Assembly (NCBI GenBank): GCA_902805985.1 | Contig: CADCUW010000168.1 | Span: 1 to 6,910, forward strand | Origin: an uncultured Rubrobacteraceae bacterium | Lineage (GTDB): Bacteria > Actinomycetota > Rubrobacteria > Rubrobacterales > Rubrobacteraceae | Length of the DNA: 6,910 nucleotides | Direction of reading: 5' to 3' | In this document: piece after piece, positions 4,514-6,910 of the stretch | How positions within the stretch are numbered: the stretch's first letter is position 1 | How the letters are laid out: the number at the start of each line of letters is the position of its first letter | Notes under the pieces: generated by a model | What the model was told of the DNA's origin: nothing | Database searches by the model: none | Seen by the model: only the letters and a program-made list of their open reading frames with translations | Translations under genes and position numbers: made by a program

Positions 4514-6661
4514 TTATGTGGCGCGCAGGACGAGCAGGGCGAGGTCGTCCCTGGGGTAGCCCTCCTGGAACTCGAGGACGGCGTTCTTTAACGCGCGGGC
4601 GAGGCTTGCCGCGTGTTCGCCGGCGTGGGCGCCGATGAACCGGTGGAGCCGCTCCTCGCCGAAAAAGCCGCCGTCCGGGTCGCGGGCCTCGGTAACGCCG
4701 TCGGTGTAGAAGACGATGGCCTCCCCAGGCATGAGGCGCAAGTGGGTGTCTTCGAGCTCCGCGTCAGGGAAGACGCCGAGGGCGCGGCCGGGGCAGCTGA
4801 TCTCCTCGACCGCCCCGTCGGCGCGCACCAGGAGCGGCGGCGGGTGGCCGGCGCGCGAGACGTCGATGCCCACGCCGGGCTCATCGTCCAGCGGCTCCAG
4901 GCGGGCACAGGCCGCGGTGCAGAAGCGGTCCTCGGGGAGCTGGCGGAGCATGGCTTCGTTCAGGCCGGAGAGGATCCCGGACGGCAGGTCGTCGCTCATG
5001 GTGACGGCCCTGATGGTGTAGCGGGCAAGGGCCGTGACCGCGGCGGCCTCGGCCCCCTTGCCCCGCACGTCCCCGATGACGCACACCCACCCGTCCTCAA
5101 CGGTGTTTATGACGTCGTAGAAGTCCCCGCCGACCTCGTTCGCCTCGCCCGCCGGGAGGTACTCTGCCCCGAGATCGACGCCCAGTATCTGTGGCAGGTG
5201 CGGCGGGAGGAGGCTCCTCTGGAGGGTGCGTGCGATCTCGCTCCGGTCCCGGTAGAGGCGGGCGTTGTCCACGGCGAGCGCGCACCGGTAGGCGAGGTTC
5301 TCGGCGAGCGCGAGGTCTTCGTCGTCGTAGCGGTGGTCGGACCGGGAGGAGACGAGCGTCATGGCGCCCAGGGTCTTGCCGCGCGCGAGAAGCGGCACGC
5401 TCATAAGGGAGCGGGGTTCGAGTTCGCGCAGCACCTCCAGGTGCTCGCCGACCCCCATCTCCCGCTCGTAGAAGGACCAGTCCGGGAGCCCCGGCAGCAG
5501 CACGGACCGTCCCGTCCTGAGCACCTCGGCGGTGCTGCCGGGGTCGTCCTCGCCGAAGGAGCGGTGCTCCGCGAGGCGGCGCAGGAGCTCCTCCTTCGCA
5601 GGCTCGGCGTGGGCGGCGGCGAGCTGGTGGACCCTGCCGTCCTCCTCCGCGATGTCGAGCAGGCACCAGTCGGCCAGGTTCGGCACCACGAGACGCGCCG
5701 CCCGCCGGAGCGTCTCCTCGTAGTCGAGGGAGGCGGCGAGGGCGGGGCCGGCGGCGGCCAGCAGGGCCAGCCGGCCCCTCGCCGCCACCGCCTCCGCGCG
5801 GGCGAGCTGCTCCCTGACCAGCAGCAGGTCACGCTCCTCCTCGATCCTCTTGCGCTCGCTGATGTCCTCGACCACGGAGATAAAGTACCGGGGCTCGCCC
5901 GAGGCCTCGCGTACGAGCGAGACGGTCAGGTTCACCCAGACGATGGAGCCGTCCTTTTTGACGTAGCGCTTCTCCACGGAGTAGATCTCGCGCTCCCCGC
6001 GCAGCATGGCCCGTACCAGCTCGAGGTCAGCCTCCAGGTCGTCCGGGTGGGTGATGTCCTGGAAGGTCTTGTCGAGCATCTCCTCCTGGGTGTAACCGAC
6101 GATCCCGCACAGGTGCCGGTTGACCCTGAGCCAGCGGCCGTCTATGCCGACCTGGGCTGCGCCCACGGCGGCGTGCTCGAAGGTGGCCCGGAAGCGCTCC
6201 TCGCTCTCGCGCAGGACCTCCTCGATCCGCCGCCGCTCGGTGATGTCGTTCTGGACGCCTACGAAGTTGGTGAGCCGTCCTGACTCGTCGTGGACGGGCG
6301 ACACGTACAACTCGTTCCAGAAGAGCGTCCCGTCCTTGCGGTGGTTGCGCAAGACCACCCGGTACTCCCGCTCCTCCCTGAGCGCCGCCCTGAGCCCGTC
6401 AAGCGCCGGCTGTCCCGGCTCGTCCCCCTGCAAAAAGCGGCAGTTGCGTCCCCTGACCTCCTCCAACGCGTACCCCGTCATCCTCTCGAAGGCCGGGTTG
6501 ACGTAGACGATGGGGTCGTCCGGGCTGTTGGGGTCCGTGATCACGATGCCGTTCGAGCTCGCGGCCACGGCCCGATCGAGCAGGCGCCGCATCTGGTCCG
6601 GGGCCGAGACCCCCGAACCGTCGCGCCCGGCCGGTGAGAGAGGAGTATCCAACGACCGCAT
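4514..6661 (-). CDS. LOV-PAS-GAF-PP2C (SpoIIE/RsbU-type) serine phosphatase, 715 aa
   Basis: This is a predicted cytoplasmic, light-gated protein phosphatase. The first PAS domain (about 25-145) is a LOV photosensor: GRNCRFLQ at 71-78 supplies the flavin-adduct Cys74, with Asn106 and Asn116 (in [12 protein letters not shown]) and Gln137 (in VGVQNDIT) as flavin contacts. The Cys-Asn-Asn spacing equals that of Bacillus YtvA. A second PAS domain (150-272) ends in DISERKRIE, a coiled linker follows (270-300), then a GAF domain (about 305-470). The PP2C domain (475-715) has metal-site motifs GGDFYD (Asp513), GDVRGKG (Asp531), [20 protein letters not shown] (Asp654) and PRDDLALL (Asp705, Asp706). 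Such phosphatases usually dephosphorylate an anti-anti-sigma STAS protein to release a stress sigma factor. No partner gene is in the window. AAGGG lies about 9 nt before ATG 6661. No transmembrane segment is seen. The second PAS and GAF ligands are unknown. Confidence 0.95.
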   Translation of the reverse strand: MRSLDTPLSPAGRDGSGVSAPDQMRRLLDRAVAASSNGIVITDPNSPDDPIVYVNPAFERMTGYALEEVRGRNCRFLQGDEPGQPALDGLRAALREEREYRVVLRNHRKDGTLFWNELYVSPVHDESGRLTNFVGVQNDITERRRIEEVLRESEERFRATFEHAAVGAAQVGIDGRWLRVNRHLCGIVGYTQEEMLDKTFQDITHPDDLEADLELVRAMLRGEREIYSVEKRYVKKDGSIVWVNLTVSLVREASGEPRYFISVVEDISERKRIEEERDLLLVREQLARAEAVAARGRLALLAAAGPALAASLDYEETLRRAARLVVPNLADWCLLDIAEEDGRVHQLAAAHAEPAKEELLRRLAEHRSFGEDDPGSTAEVLRTGRSVLLPGLPDWSFYEREMGVGEHLEVLRELEPRSLMSVPLLARGKTLGAMTLVSSRSDHRYDDEDLALAENLAYRCALAVDNARLYRDRSEIARTLQRSLLPPHLPQILGVDLGAEYLPAGEANEVGGDFYDVINTVEDGWVCVIGDVRGKGAEAAAVTALARYTIRAVTMSDDLPSGILSGLNEAMLRQLPEDRFCTAACARLEPLDDEPGVGIDVSRAGHPPPLLVRADGAVEEISCPGRALGVFPDAELEDTHLRLMPGEAIVFYTDGVTEARDPDGGFFGEERLHRFIGAHAGEHAASLARALKNAVLEFQEGYPRDDLALLVLRAT

Positions 6662-6694
6662 TCTACAGCCCTTCTCGCCCTCTCACCGCGATCG

Positions 6695-6732
6695 CCCCGA
6701 CAAGTTAAGACCCGCCCACTTCGGGGTATATT
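6695..6732 (+). promoter_or_regulatory. Candidate sodA promoter with overlapping quasi-palindrome
   Basis: TATATT (6727-6732) is a good -10 candidate, with TTAAGA (6705-6710) as a weak -35 after 16 bp. A quasi-palindrome overlaps it: CCCCGA (6695-6700), two extra bases, AGT (6703-6705), a 12-bp centre, then ACT and TCGGGG (6718-6726), ending directly at the -10. The geometry suits an operator for a dimeric regulator, but no named regulator's site is recognised. The same 116-bp gap must hold the promoter of the divergent phosphatase gene, which I could not locate. Confidence 0.45.
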
Positions 6733-6777
6733 AGAGTCTGCAACGGGAAGATTGGCTATGAGAGGAGAACGACGAAC

Positions 6778-6910
6778 ATGGCATACGAGCTGCCGCAGCT
6801 GCCCTACGGCTACGACGCGCTGGAGCCGACCATAGACGAGCAGACCATGCACCTGCACCACGAGAAGCACCACAACACCTACATAACCAACCTCAATGCA
6901 GCCCTTGAGA
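6778..6910 (+). CDS. sodA: Superoxide dismutase (Mn/Fe type), N-terminal part
   Basis: The first 44 residues are visible; the window ends inside the gene. Mn/Fe superoxide dismutases convert superoxide to oxygen and hydrogen peroxide in the cytoplasm. The start reads '[20 protein letters not shown]', the classic family opening. It is followed by [13 protein letters not shown], which carries the first metal ligand (His27, equal to His26 in mature E. coli numbering) and the second-sphere His31 and Tyr35. The remaining ligands lie beyond the window, so Mn versus Fe cannot be decided here; sodA is used as the usual name in actinobacteria. AGGAGA (6763-6768) lies 9 nt before ATG 6778. The gene is divergent from the LOV phosphatase, with 116 bp between the start codons. 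Confidence 0.95.
   Translation, partial: MAYELPQLPYGYDALEPTIDEQTMHLHHEKHHNTYITNLNAALE

Noticed and set aside
4613..6283. Long plus-strand open frame of 556 codons
   Set aside because: It lies opposite the LOV phosphatase gene, whose domains and motifs are unmistakable. The plus-frame product is low-complexity and matches nothing, a common high-GC shadow.
1..6910. CRISPR arrays, tRNA or rRNA genes
   Set aside because: No regularly spaced direct repeats were seen, and nothing with tRNA arms or rRNA-like conserved sequence was recognised on either strand.

Overview
The window is high-GC DNA that looks like an actinobacterial chromosome. The coding style, the IS types, a LOV/PAS/GAF/PP2C signalling protein and a manganese/iron superoxide dismutase would all fit a Rubrobacter-like organism, but that genus is an inference from general resemblance, not a match I could run.

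Layout. Positions 1-144 may hold the last codons of a plus-strand gene that enters from the left. Next is a two-helix membrane protein of unknown function (197-760). Positions 801-4246 look like an accessory segment. It opens with a near-consensus promoter (801-829) reading rightwards into an intact IS1595-family transposase (984-1883). A 42-codon gene lies on the opposite strand, entirely within the transposase leader (842-970). Running leftwards on the minus strand are three unrecognised membrane-protein genes (2570-3274, 2220-2426, 1874-2197). The last overlaps the end of the transposase gene tail-to-tail by 10 bp. An IS5-family element (about 3278-4246), with clear terminal inverted repeats and a transposase split over three frames, sits 3 bp upstream of the start of the longest of these genes.

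After a gene-poor spacer (4247-4513) with several small hairpins comes the main functional gene, a 715-residue minus-strand protein (4514-6661). It has a complete LOV photosensor domain, a second PAS domain, a GAF domain and a SpoIIE/RsbU-type PP2C phosphatase. It is divergent from a superoxide dismutase gene (6778 onward, cut by the window end) across a 116-bp promoter region containing a quasi-palindrome.

How the genes may work together. The LOV phosphatase probably senses blue light, and perhaps another cue through its PAS and GAF domains, and acts on an anti-sigma-antagonist (STAS) protein in a general stress pathway. Superoxide dismutase next door fits a light/oxidative-stress theme, but co-regulation is not shown. 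The membrane-protein trio beside the IS1595 transposase could be cargo of that element or a host locus it landed beside. I could not find the outer ends of the IS1595 element, so this stays open. The most distinctive sequence-level observations are the antisense small gene in the transposase leader, the hairpin around the start codon at 2195-2197, and an exact 18-bp inverted copy inside the IS5 transposase that coincides with its first frameshift.
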